DNA from: Pseudovibrio axinellae
GTDB taxonomy: Bacteria > Pseudomonadota > Alphaproteobacteria > Rhizobiales > Stappiaceae
Assembly (NCBI RefSeq): GCF_900110875.1
Contig: NZ_FOFM01000003.1
Location: 248,001 to 312,000 of the forward strand
Direction of reading: 5' to 3'
DNA: 64,000 nt
The number at the start of each line of letters is the position of its first letter. The stretch's first letter is position 1. This document shows, in pieces, positions 43,788-52,898 of the stretch. A program made the translations under genes and the position numbers. Under the pieces are notes generated by a model that made no database searches, was not told the origin of the DNA, and saw only the letters and a list, made by a program, of their open reading frames with translations.

Positions 43788-45698
43788 ATGTCATCTATCT
43801 ACCGCTGGATTATGAACCTAGTCGACCCTTTTGGCCCCAGAAGGATTGATTGGGAAGGTAAAACTCACTTTCAGCATCTTTTAGGCCTGCTGTTTCTCTA
43901 CCCAAAGCAAACGGCTTACCTTTCCGTAGCTGTGTTTATAGAAAGTACTCTTACCGTCCTTCTCCTGTCCTTTGTGGGGTATCTGGTAGATGTATTGGAG
44001 GCGAGTGGAACTGAGAGCTTTTGGCAACAAAATCAGTGGTTTATTATTGGCGCTGGCCTTTGCTTTGTCGTGCTGCGACCCTTGTTTGGTTACCTGTATG
44101 CTGTTTTGTTGTCGGTTAACCTTCACACCAATATTCAAGCAGCAACGAGAATGGCTTTCTTTCGCAGGCTTATTGGGCAGGACATGACGTTTTTCCAAAA
44201 AGAGTTTGCTGGAAACCTCGCGAGCAAGACATGGATGGGCGGGCGTGAAGTTGCTGATGTTTATTCCATAATTGCAGTTGTCGTCTTTCCCAATATCATT
44301 TTTTCCGGAACGATCGTCTTTGCGCTGGGTTGGTTACACCCGCTTCTCGGCGGTCTGATGTTGCTGTGGCTGCTGCTGTTTGGACTTGTGGCGAGGCATC
44401 ATATTCCGCAGATCAAATCTACTGCAAAATCAGGCGCAGATAGTGCCCATATGGTGAGCGGGACCGTCGTCGATATCTACTCCAATATTCAAACAGTGAA
44501 GTTATTTCAGGGAGATAAGAGCGCGCTGAATTACTTCCAAAAGCAATTGGAGGAGTTTCGCGAAGCTATCTTCCACTTCAAGTGTGCGATAACTAACTCC
44601 AGATTATCGGTAGCTATACTTGGCGCAATCGCAATGGGAGTAATGGGGACTTCCAGTTTGTTTCTATGGCAATGGGGAACAATATCAACCGGTGACATTG
44701 CAATCATTCTTGGGTTTGTTATCCGCTTGGAAGGCAAGCTTTTTGAGGTACTTTCACAAGTGACTGGTTTGTTCCGTGGCTACGGTACATTCAAGTCCGC
44801 TATGGGTATCATGACACGACCTCAAGGGCTGACAGATACTCCTAATGCTAAGGTGTTTGCCTGTAATGGTGGGTTTATCCAGTTTAACAAAGTTACCTTT
44901 GCCTATGGTCAGCAACAAAATATTGTGAAGGATTTGGATTTCACAATTCAATCCGGCGAAAAGGTTGGAATTGTTGGTTATTCAGGGGCCGGTAAATCGA
45001 CAGTCGTGAACCTTCTTTTGCGCATGTATGATGTTGAAGATGGAAATATTACCATTGATAGTCAAGATGTTAGGTCGGTCACACAAGAGTCCCTGAGAGC
45101 ACAGATCGGACTTGTCACGCAGGATACATCCCTGTTTCACCGCTCAATCTTTGACAATATTTCTCTTGGTCGGGAGAACGCGACACTGGAAGAGGTACGC
45201 GAAGCTGCCAAGCGCGCTCATGCACTGGAGTTTATTGAGGGACTTGAAGACAACAAAGGTCGCAAGGGCTTTGAGGCGTTTGTCGGAGAACGTGGCGTAA
45301 AGTTGTCTGGTGGTCAACGGCAACGTATTGCATTGGCTCGTGTCTTCTTAAAGAATCCTCCTATTCTTGTTTTGGATGAAGCAACCTCTGCCCTTGATAC
45401 CAAGTTAGATGCAGACATTCAGGATATCCTGAATGATGTGATGAAGGACAAAACGACACTTGCCATCGCACACCGATTGACAACGGTTGCCAGAATGGAC
45501 CGGTTGATTGTGATGGACAAAGGCCAGATCGTAGAATCTGGCACGCACGCCGAGCTGTTAGCACAAGGGGGCCTTTACGCTGAGCTCTGGGAAAATCAGT
45601 TTTATGGTGTCAAAGAGGCTGTGAATGTGTCGCCACCATCTGAGACTGACGAGATGCCAGAACAAAAGAGAATTGCGCAGTCTTCTCACATGAACTAG
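43788..45698 (+). CDS. ABC transporter, fused permease and ATPase (MsbA-like exporter half)
   Basis: A 636-aa half-transporter. Six transmembrane helices occupy residues about 25-330 (YLSVAVFIESTLTVLLLSFV the first). The ATPase follows: Walker A in VGIVGYSGAGKSTVVNLLLR, signature GVKLSGGQRQRIALARVFL, Walker B ILVLDEATSALDT and the switch His in LAIAHRLTTVAR. It functions as a homodimer or with another half. The general shape fits lipid, peptide or drug export; no substrate can be named. It precedes an aldehyde dehydrogenase and an SDR on the same strand with a 45-base gap, so they may share a transcript. Confidence 0.93.
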   Translation: MSSIYRWIMNLVDPFGPRRIDWEGKTHFQHLLGLLFLYPKQTAYLSVAVFIESTLTVLLLSFVGYLVDVLEASGTESFWQQNQWFIIGAGLCFVVLRPLFGYLYAVLLSVNLHTNIQAATRMAFFRRLIGQDMTFFQKEFAGNLASKTWMGGREVADVYSIIAVVVFPNIIFSGTIVFALGWLHPLLGGLMLLWLLLFGLVARHHIPQIKSTAKSGADSAHMVSGTVVDIYSNIQTVKLFQGDKSALNYFQKQLEEFREAIFHFKCAITNSRLSVAILGAIAMGVMGTSSLFLWQWGTISTGDIAIILGFVIRLEGKLFEVLSQVTGLFRGYGTFKSAMGIMTRPQGLTDTPNAKVFACNGGFIQFNKVTFAYGQQQNIVKDLDFTIQSGEKVGIVGYSGAGKSTVVNLLLRMYDVEDGNITIDSQDVRSVTQESLRAQIGLVTQDTSLFHRSIFDNISLGRENATLEEVREAAKRAHALEFIEGLEDNKGRKGFEAFVGERGVKLSGGQRQRIALARVFLKNPPILVLDEATSALDTKLDADIQDILNDVMKDKTTLAIAHRLTTVARMDRLIVMDKGQIVESGTHAELLAQGGLYAELWENQFYGVKEAVNVSPPSETDEMPEQKRIAQSSHMN

Positions 45699-45743
45699 CG
45701 TTTGAGTGGAGAGCAATATGCTTATCATTCATGGGAGGACAGA

Positions 45744-47222
45744 ATGACAGGGTATGGCGCAGCACTCAGATCTCAGGACTTGAAGAAATACAAGGCCTTG
45801 ATAGCTGGTGAGCAATGTGACGCCTCGTCTGGCGAAACGATCGAGATGATCTGTCCCAGTACCGGTATGCCATTTGCAACGATTCCCCGATGTAGCGCTG
45901 CGGACGTTGGTAGAGCTGTCAGCAGTGCAGAGGCTGCATTGCATTCGCAAAGCTGGGTAGGCCTCTCTGCAGGTGAGCGTGGAAAATGCCTCTACCGTCT
46001 CTCAGAATTGCTGTTCGAGCATCGAGATGATCTGGCGCATCTGGAAGCGCGTGATACAGGCAAGCCCTTAAGCCAAGGCTATGGCGATATTGATGCCGCC
46101 ATTGCGTACTTTCGGTTTTACGCAGGTGCTGCTGATAAAATCACCGGTGAGACACTGCCCATCGACGTTGATTATCTTGCAATGACGGTTCGCGAACCGC
46201 ATGGTGTAGTCGCTTCTATTGTGCCGTGGAACTATCCAATGCAGATCTTTGCCCGTGTTGCAGGAGCAGCGCTCGCAATGGGTAACTCGTTGGTGGTAAA
46301 GCCTTCTGAAGATGCGTGCCTGTCCATTATTGAGACAGCCAATCTGGCATTAAAGGCTGGTTTTCCGGCAGGCATAATCAATGTTTTGACTGGTCTTGGT
46401 GAGGAGGCTGGGGCTGCCCTCTCGTATAACCCACAAATAGGTTTCATAACATTCACGGGCTCTCCGGATGTCGGCACTATGATCCAGTCGGCTGCCGCTC
46501 GCAATCATATCGGATGTACCTTGGAACTGGGAGGGAAGTCGCCCCAAATTGTTTTTGAGGACGCTGATTTAAACAAGGCACTGCCAGTTATTCAAGATTG
46601 CCTTCTAAAAAATGGTGGCCAGACATGCTCTGCCGGATCCCGCGTGCTTGTGCATGAAAGCCGGTGGGAAGAGGCAGTCGATATCCTAAGGTCGAGTTTC
46701 AGAAGTGTCGTTTCTGGACAATACCAAGACGATAGAGACCTTGGTCCTTTGATCAACGCCAGCCAGCTGCGCCGCGTCAACGCTTTTTGTGAACAGGCTG
46801 AAGCGGATGAGATTCCATTGATCGGCGAAGGTACAATCGCGCCCGATGCTGCGCGTGAGGGATACTACACCACGGCAAAAGTCTATGGTCCGGTGCCGAT
46901 CAATCACCCTCTTGCCCAGGACGAAGTCTTTGGCCCTGTATTGGCGGTTATCCCATTTCGAACCGAAGAAGAAGCGGTCAGCATTGCAAATGCTACGCCA
47001 TATGGGCTCGTGGCTGGGGTCTGGACCAAAGATATTGCAAGAGCAACACGAGTGGCTAAGGCAATCCGCTCCGGACAAGTCTTCATCAACACCTATGGCG
47101 CAGGTGGAGGGGTAGAATTGCCGTTTGGAGGCGTCAAAAAATCCGGTCATGGCAAGGAAAAGGGCTTTGAAGCGCTTAAGGAGTTTTCTGTTTTGAAAAC
47201 GATTGTGATCAGTCATGCTTAA
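45744..47222 (+). CDS. NAD(P)-dependent aldehyde dehydrogenase (amine-derived aldehydes, PuuC/BetB-like)
   Basis: A 492-aa aldehyde dehydrogenase. The nucleotide-site Asn is in ASIVPWNYPMQI, general base Glu in GCTLELGGKSPQIVF, and nucleophile Cys in KNGGQTCSAGSRVLV. Near the C terminus ELPFGGVKKSGHGKEKG is typical of betaine or gamma-aminobutyraldehyde dehydrogenases. The ATG at 45744 has GGAGG 7 bases upstream, so the earlier TTG at 45702 is rejected. With the glutamine-synthetase-like enzyme and potFGHI downstream, oxidation of an aldehyde from putrescine or a similar amine is a reasonable role, but substrate is inferred. Confidence 0.9.
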   Translation: MTGYGAALRSQDLKKYKALIAGEQCDASSGETIEMICPSTGMPFATIPRCSAADVGRAVSSAEAALHSQSWVGLSAGERGKCLYRLSELLFEHRDDLAHLEARDTGKPLSQGYGDIDAAIAYFRFYAGAADKITGETLPIDVDYLAMTVREPHGVVASIVPWNYPMQIFARVAGAALAMGNSLVVKPSEDACLSIIETANLALKAGFPAGIINVLTGLGEEAGAALSYNPQIGFITFTGSPDVGTMIQSAAARNHIGCTLELGGKSPQIVFEDADLNKALPVIQDCLLKNGGQTCSAGSRVLVHESRWEEAVDILRSSFRSVVSGQYQDDRDLGPLINASQLRRVNAFCEQAEADEIPLIGEGTIAPDAAREGYYTTAKVYGPVPINHPLAQDEVFGPVLAVIPFRTEEEAVSIANATPYGLVAGVWTKDIARATRVAKAIRSGQVFINTYGAGGGVELPFGGVKKSGHGKEKGFEALKEFSVLKTIVISHA

Positions 47223-47252
47223 GTCTGGTCATTACACGCGGGGAGGAAAAGC

Positions 47253-48005
47253 GTGTCAGGAAGATTGGAAGGAAAAACCGCAATAATCACAGGCGGGGCT
47301 GCTGGCTTCGGTGAAGGGATTGCACGCACGTATGCGCAGGAAGGCGCATCGGTCATTATTGCAGACATGAACGGTATTGCAGGCAAAGAACTCGCAGCTA
47401 AGCTCGGAGATAGGGTTTTCTCTGTTGAAACGGACGTAACTGTGCGCTCAGATGTTAAGGCAATGGTCGCTTTCGCAATTGAGGAGACTGGGCAGTTAGA
47501 TATCATCGTCAATAACGCTGGGTACACACATCGCAACTGTCCGTTGACACAGGTTGATGAAAATAACTTCGATCGTATCTTAGAAGTGAACGCCAAAGCG
47601 ATATATTTGACGACACTTGAAGTGCTACCTGAGATGGAAAAGCAAGGCGGCGGCGTCATAATCAATACAGCATCAACGGCTGGAATTCGTCCCCGTCCAG
47701 GCTTGACATGGTACAACGCCTCAAAAGGCTGGGTGATCACGGCTACCAAGTCAATGGCAGTTGAGCTAGCACCTAAGAATATTCGCGTTAACGCATTGTG
47801 CCCTGTTGCTGGCGAAACCGATATGTTGGAGCTGTTTATGGGTGCTGATACAACAGAAAACCGGCAGCAATTTCTCAATAGTATCCCGCTGGGGCGGTTC
47901 TCAAAGCCAGAAGATATAGCCAATGCAGCGCTTTGGCTTGCCTCAGATGAATCCCAATTTATCACTGGGGTCGCTTTGGAGGTAGATGGCGGAAGGACAA
48001 TCTAA
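47253..48005 (+). CDS. Short-chain dehydrogenase/reductase (SDR)
   Basis: A 250-aa classical SDR with GTG start. The NAD(P) site is TAIITGGAAGFGEGIARTYA (Gly-x3-Gly-x-Gly). NNAGYTHRNCPLTQ is the structural motif; the catalytic Ser is in NTASTAGIRPRPGL and the Tyr-x3-Lys in WYNASKGWV. An acidic Asp ends the second strand (IIADMNGIAG), which favours NAD over NADP. It follows the aldehyde dehydrogenase by 30 bases and has GGAGG before the start, so is probably co-transcribed. Substrate unknown. Confidence 0.93.
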   Translation: MSGRLEGKTAIITGGAAGFGEGIARTYAQEGASVIIADMNGIAGKELAAKLGDRVFSVETDVTVRSDVKAMVAFAIEETGQLDIIVNNAGYTHRNCPLTQVDENNFDRILEVNAKAIYLTTLEVLPEMEKQGGGVIINTASTAGIRPRPGLTWYNASKGWVITATKSMAVELAPKNIRVNALCPVAGETDMLELFMGADTTENRQQFLNSIPLGRFSKPEDIANAALWLASDESQFITGVALEVDGGRTI

Positions 48006-48023
48006 GATCACTGTGGGTCCAGT

Positions 48024-49310
48024 TTATTGGACCAGATCATGAACAAGGTCGGAGGAAACGACAATGCGATTCCGACCTGATTTCTTTGCACGGTAGAGGC
48101 AACGGTCCGCTACACGAAGAGCATCTGCAAGAGTGTTCTCAGTTCCCTCAGAAAGTCCTACACTAATCGTTGGAGCGAAAGTGTGCTGGTTGTTACCAGG
48201 GTCTGCAATAGGCATTGAACTTCGTAACTCAGACAAAAATTGCTTGGCAGTCGGCTCATCAATGTCTGGTAGGGCAACACAGAACTCGTCTCCACCTATG
48301 CGCACAGCAATGCTATTTGGCGGGAGGAGATCCAAAATTCGATGGGCGACGGAAATAATTAGATTATCTCCGGCTTCATGACCGAACCTGTCGTTGATCT
48401 GCTTAAAGCGATCAATGTCGATCATGGCATAGCGCATCTCCTTGCCTGCTTTTATCTGGTACTGGTGAAGCTGATCAACGTGATTGTAAAGGTGCCGTCT
48501 GTTGAACAACCCGGTCATCGGGTCACGGTGAGCCATTTCGGTCAGTTCAGTGATGCGGTCTAGTTGATTAAGGTTCTGAGATACTCGCAGCATCAACTCT
48601 TCTGGAGTGCAAGCCTTATTGAGAAAGTCATTTGCACCGGACTTTAAAAATTTTGCAGTTAACGCAGGGTCTTCAGTTGCGGAAATTCCGATAATCGCAA
48701 GCGTATTAAAGCTCCGCGTTCGCCGGATGCTCATCATAATATCAAAGCCGGTGGCACCAGGTAATAAATGGTCAATGATGAGGAGCTTAATATCCGGGTT
48801 TTGATGGAGTATTTCCAGCGCTTGCTCACCGGTAGTCGCTGTGACCACCTGCAAACAATATAGCCGCAAACGTTTCTTAAGCAGCGCCAGAGTATGGCAT
48901 GAATCGTCAACAATCAGGACCTTAGTGTTCAGGTTCCTGTCTACGCGTCGGACCAGCTCACTTAAATACGCAAGGCTTGCCGGAGAGTCTTTGAGAACGT
49001 AATCGACAATACCCTTTTTCAAAATTGAGCGACGTGTTGCTTGGTCAAAACGGCCAGAGAAAACAATTGTAGGAAGCTCTGCGTCAACGGTCAGGTCGAC
49101 AACCTCACCATCAGGTGCATCAGGGAGTGTCAGATCAACGAGAGCAAGAAACGGTTTGAATGTACCGTCATTCAATGTTTCCTTGGCCTGAGCATAAGTC
49201 TTCACTGTGGTCACATGATAGTTCCCGGCACGCTCAAGCTCGCTCTCAGTGATACGAGCAAAGAAATTGGCGTCCTCAACGAGAAGTATACTCTTTTTTT
49301 GATCTGGCAT
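48024..49310 (-). CDS. PleD-like response regulator: two receiver domains and a GGDEF diguanylate cyclase
   Basis: A 428-aa signalling protein. Receiver 1 (residues 1-125) has the acidic pair LLVEDANFF and phospho-acceptor LALVDLTLPD. Receiver 2 (about 130-250) has VLIVDDSCHT and LLIIDHLLPGATG. The GGDEF domain follows (DPMTGLFNRRHLYNHVDQL) with the active motif RIGGDEFCVALP intact, so c-di-GMP synthesis is likely. The RxxD inhibitory site five residues before GGDEF is missing, so product inhibition by that site is not expected. Start at 49310 suits the first receiver strand. It converges on the SDR gene. Confidence 0.93.
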   Translation of the reverse strand: MPDQKKSILLVEDANFFARITESELERAGNYHVTTVKTYAQAKETLNDGTFKPFLALVDLTLPDAPDGEVVDLTVDAELPTIVFSGRFDQATRRSILKKGIVDYVLKDSPASLAYLSELVRRVDRNLNTKVLIVDDSCHTLALLKKRLRLYCLQVVTATTGEQALEILHQNPDIKLLIIDHLLPGATGFDIMMSIRRTRSFNTLAIIGISATEDPALTAKFLKSGANDFLNKACTPEELMLRVSQNLNQLDRITELTEMAHRDPMTGLFNRRHLYNHVDQLHQYQIKAGKEMRYAMIDIDRFKQINDRFGHEAGDNLIISVAHRILDLLPPNSIAVRIGGDEFCVALPDIDEPTAKQFLSELRSSMPIADPGNNQHTFAPTISVGLSEGTENTLADALRVADRCLYRAKKSGRNRIVVSSDLVHDLVQ

Positions 49311-49760
49311 GTGATGTCCTAAAAACCAGCAAATACGATTCAAAATGCTTTTCTAATCTATGAGCCGCTACCAATAGCCTCATCTATGGCTTCTGATAAA
49401 CAATATTTGAAATTTATTTAAAAGTTTACACAAAGTTGTGCTAAAATTAAATTAAATTATAAATTGTATATACAGTCAGTATATGGAATTAGATGCGCAA
49501 CAAACACAAAAATATGTAGGTAAAATTCCTTAATATGTAACATTTATGTGAAGTTTTAACTGAAATAACTTAAATATATGTATTAATAATTATTTAGATT
49601 TAGTCGTGGTGACAGGTCATGTGGAGACCTATCCAAAGTAATGATAGGTAATATGATATTAAAAATATTATTTAGTTTTAGGTGTTCAGTGAAGTTTATT
49701 TGCGTGTGTGGTAAGGCTCTCTTAGCTTACGCCTAAAAGCCTCACCATGCCTTGCCAAGG
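49311..49760. other. AT-rich intergenic region
   Basis: No gene seen. It is the most A+T-rich stretch of the window, with many TATA-like words. An imperfect hairpin with arms GGCAAGGC/GCCTTACC at about 49711-49759 lies just past the stop of the glutamine-synthetase-like gene and may be its terminator. The promoter of the GGDEF protein should be near 49320-49400. Confidence 0.4.
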
Positions 49761-51161
49761 TCAAACATTCATAAGCAGATATTCGCGCTCCCAGGCACTT
49801 ATGACCGACATAAACGTTTCGTATTCCTGAAGCTTAATTGCGCGGTAGGTTGCGACGAATTGTTCTCCGAAAATATCAAGTAGATCCTCGCTACCCTCAA
49901 ACTCATCCACGGCATGCAGAAGCGTCCGCGGTAATTTGCTCATAACTTCGCTGTTGTCAGTTGCTCTGGGTTTGTCAGGCTCAATGCCGTTCTTGATCCC
50001 GAGATAACCGGCAGCAAGGCTCGCGGCGATGACGAGGTAGGGGTTTGCATCAGATCCGGGAACGCGGTTCTCCAGCCGTCGTGCTTCGGGGGAGGAACTA
50101 GGGACGCGTAGACCAACTGTGCGATTATCATACCCCCAGAAGAGGTTGGTTGGAGAGCCGCTATCACGAGCAAACCGGCGGTAAGAATTCACGTAGGGAG
50201 CCATGACCGGCATAAGCGCTGGCAGATAATGCTGGTGCCCGCCTATGAAATGATAAAAGGCTGGAGTGGCCTCATTTTCTGTATCGTTAAAGAGGCTTCG
50301 ACCTGTTGCACTGTCGATGATTGACTGGTGGATGTGCATGGATGAACCAGGTTGCGACGACATCGCTTTCGCCATAAAGGTCGCATATATGTTATGCCTA
50401 AGAGCAGCTTCACGGATCGTGCGTTTGAACATAAAGGCCTGATCTGCAAGCTCGAGTGGGTGACCGTGTCGCAGGTTGATTTCCATCTGCGCGGCACCTT
50501 CCTCATGAATGAGCGTGTCAATCTCTAACCCTTGTGCCTCCGACAAATCATAGATGTCATCGATCAAGTCATCAAACTCATTGAGAGCTGAGATTGAGTA
50601 GGATTGCCTCCCAACTTCCGGACGACCTGAGCGGCCAACAGGAGGCTCCAAAGGATAATCAGGATTTGTGTTTGGTTTTACAAGGTAGAACTCGACCTCT
50701 GGGGCAATAACAGGGTCCCAACCTTCCGCTTCGTAGAGCTTAAGGACCCGTTTGAGAACATTGCGAGGTGCAATGGGAACGGGATTTCCATCCTTGGTGA
50801 ACGCATCGTGAATGAGCTGGGCCGTCGGGTCTGTTTCCCAGGGCACAATTGTAAGGGTGGAGTAATCAGGTTTGAAGTAGAGATCGCCGTCTGTTGGGGT
50901 GTATGTATAGCGATCATCGTCTTTAGGATAATCGCCGGAAATGGTTTGCGCAAAGATTGAGGACGGCATCCTCAAGGTATCGCTGCTGAAGAACTTATTT
51001 GTCGGCATCATTTTGCCACGCGGTACACCGGCAACATCAGGCACAACACATTCAATATCTTCAATGTTTCGAACTTTTAGCCAGGCGCGCGCTTCTTCAA
51101 GACCGCTCACGCCGCGCGTATAGAGCGCTGCCTCATCATCCAGATTGTTTTTAGAACTCAT
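49761..51161 (-). CDS. Glutamine synthetase family protein, gamma-glutamylputrescine synthetase (PuuA)-like
   Basis: A 466-aa enzyme of the type III-like glutamine synthetase fold. The metal-binding Glu residues are in VIAPEVEFYLVKP and HEEGAAQMEINLRHG. ATFMAKAMSSQPGSSMHIHQ has the His of the ATP site, and VGLRVPSSSPEARRLENRVP with the Arg-x-Glu completes the active centre. Beside aldehyde dehydrogenase and putrescine transporter genes it is best read as a ligase that adds glutamate to a polyamine (PuuA). Start at 51161 (MSSKNNLDDE) has GGAAG upstream. Glutamate-ethanolamine or other amine ligases are possible alternatives. Confidence 0.87.
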   Translation of the reverse strand: MSSKNNLDDEAALYTRGVSGLEEARAWLKVRNIEDIECVVPDVAGVPRGKMMPTNKFFSSDTLRMPSSIFAQTISGDYPKDDDRYTYTPTDGDLYFKPDYSTLTIVPWETDPTAQLIHDAFTKDGNPVPIAPRNVLKRVLKLYEAEGWDPVIAPEVEFYLVKPNTNPDYPLEPPVGRSGRPEVGRQSYSISALNEFDDLIDDIYDLSEAQGLEIDTLIHEEGAAQMEINLRHGHPLELADQAFMFKRTIREAALRHNIYATFMAKAMSSQPGSSMHIHQSIIDSATGRSLFNDTENEATPAFYHFIGGHQHYLPALMPVMAPYVNSYRRFARDSGSPTNLFWGYDNRTVGLRVPSSSPEARRLENRVPGSDANPYLVIAASLAAGYLGIKNGIEPDKPRATDNSEVMSKLPRTLLHAVDEFEGSEDLLDIFGEQFVATYRAIKLQEYETFMSVISAWEREYLLMNV

Positions 51162-51713
51162 AGGACTTCCAATAGGTCTGTATTGCAAACAGCATTTGAG
51201 AGCAGCTCGCAAGAAAAAGAGTATTTTGCATCATCTGCGCGTCAAATATATCCAGTTACTTCACTGGATGAGTAATTAGCCTATCAGAGATGAACTGATC
51301 TCCAAAACACCCTTGTTTGAAGAATATAGTATTTAGCGGTAGTTCGCCGCCCGGAATGAAGTCATATCCTAGGATTTACCTAGGTTTCTTAATGGGTTCG
51401 TGCCAGTGCTTCACCTGTCATGAGTATATAACAAACTCCTTGTTGCAAGCATCATCCATAAGCCCTATAAATTTCTACTGACTTAAGATACCTGCACAAA
51501 CAGCCTACTATAAAACCCGAGGTCTCAGTAATGAGGAGGGGGCAAACTACCGAAGTTCTTAAATATGCCTGAGGCATTACTTTAAAACATTGAGTTGGAA
51601 TGTAGGCCGAAATTAATCCGTCACCAGAAGGATGTATTCTGTCGGGTATGTACACAGGCCAGACGCCAAAAACATGCGCTGATCCACTGCCTATGAGATC
51701 GGAGTAGATAAGA
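51162..51713. other. Divergent intergenic region between the PuuA-like gene and potF
   Basis: About 550 bases without a gene. It contains two CCTAGG palindromes at 51368-51373 and 51379-51384, 11 bases apart, that could be a shared operator for the divergent amine genes. A short hairpin with GCGG/CCGC arms lies near 51337. Small open frames in it look random. Confidence 0.4.
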
Positions 51714-52805
51714 ATGAAAAAGATAATTCTGTTGTCAGGGGCAGCGGCTTTTGCTCTTTCACTGTCTACCGCTCTCGCCGAGCAACGCTCGGTGAACGTT
51801 TACAATTGGTCTGACTATGTTGATGCGCAGGTGCTTGAAGACTTCGAGAATGAAACAGGCATTGAAGTCAACTATGACACGTTTGATTCCAATGAGCTCT
51901 TGGAGACGAAGCTGCTCACAGGAAACACCGGGTATGACGTGGTCGTCCCCAGTGCAACTTTCCTTCAGCGACAGATCCAGGCGGGTGTCTATCAAAGGCT
52001 CGACAAAAGCAAACTCCCAAACCTTAAACACATGGACCCGCTTTTGCAGGAGCGCACTGAACTGTTTGATCCGGGCAATGAGTTCTCCGTAAATTACATG
52101 TGGGGCACCTCAGGCTACGGCGTGAATGAAGACAAAGTGCTGGCACTCAACCCAAATGCTCCAATTGGCAGCTGGGACCTTTTGTTTAACGTTGATGAGC
52201 TCTCGAAAATTGCTAAGTGTGGCGTATACGTTATGGATGAGCCGGATGAGATGTTCCCGGCCGCAATGCACTATCTGGGCCTCGACCCTGACTCCAACAG
52301 ACCGCAGGATATTCAAAAAGCCAGTGAGCTGCTTGAATCCATTCGACCATACATCCGAAAATTCCATAATTCAGAATTTGTCACTGGTTTGGCGAACGGA
52401 GATATCTGTTTGGCCTTCGGCTGGTCTGGGGATGTATTGCAGGCAGCAGAGCGTGCAGATGAAGCCGATAAAGGAGTTCAGGTGACTTACACTCTGCCAA
52501 AGGAAGGGGCTCAGATGTGGTTTGATCAGCTCGCGATCCCGGCAGATGCAGAAAATGTTGAAGAGGCACATGAGTTCATCAACTATCTGATGAGGCCCGA
52601 AGTGATCGCGAAAATGTCGGATTATGTTTATTACGCGAACGGGAATAAAGACGCGACGGGGCTCATTGATGAAACAGTCGCCACAAATCCCAATATCTAT
52701 CCGACAGAGGAAGTGAAGCAGCGCCTTTACACCATTGGAGCGAAGCCCTTAAAGGCGCAGCGTCTTATGAACCGCGCTTTCACGCAGGTTAAGACAGGTC
52801 ACTAA
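51714..52805 (+). CDS. potF: Polyamine (putrescine) ABC transporter substrate-binding protein, PotF-like
   Basis: A 363-aa periplasmic binding protein. Signal peptide MKKIILLSGAAAFALSLSTA ends near ALAEQ; the mature part begins RSVNVYNWSDYVD, the hallmark of PotD/PotF. YDVVVPSATFLQRQIQAGVY, YMWGTSGYGVNEDKVL and LANGDICLAFGWSGDVLQA line the amine-binding cleft. Length and order fit PotF more than PotD. Opens the potFGHI operon and is separated from potG by a hairpin. Confidence 0.93.
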   Translation: MKKIILLSGAAAFALSLSTALAEQRSVNVYNWSDYVDAQVLEDFENETGIEVNYDTFDSNELLETKLLTGNTGYDVVVPSATFLQRQIQAGVYQRLDKSKLPNLKHMDPLLQERTELFDPGNEFSVNYMWGTSGYGVNEDKVLALNPNAPIGSWDLLFNVDELSKIAKCGVYVMDEPDEMFPAAMHYLGLDPDSNRPQDIQKASELLESIRPYIRKFHNSEFVTGLANGDICLAFGWSGDVLQAAERADEADKGVQVTYTLPKEGAQMWFDQLAIPADAENVEEAHEFINYLMRPEVIAKMSDYVYYANGNKDATGLIDETVATNPNIYPTEEVKQRLYTIGAKPLKAQRLMNRAFTQVKTGH

Positions 52806-52825
52806 AAGGCGATAGGCATGAAGAG

Positions 52826-52855
52826 ATGCGGCCACCAAAATCCGGTGCCGCCGCA
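52826..52855 (+). repeat. Stem-loop between potF and potG
   Basis: ATGCGGC (52826-52832) pairs with GCCGCAT (52849-52855), and inside it CACC pairs with GGTG. TTTTA follows. It may stop part of the transcription or protect the potF message, which would give more binding protein than membrane parts. This is a common arrangement in binding-protein operons. Confidence 0.65.
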
Positions 52856-52898
52856 TTTTAATTAGTGGGTCTAATCGGCCCCAGGAAGGATTGGAGTT

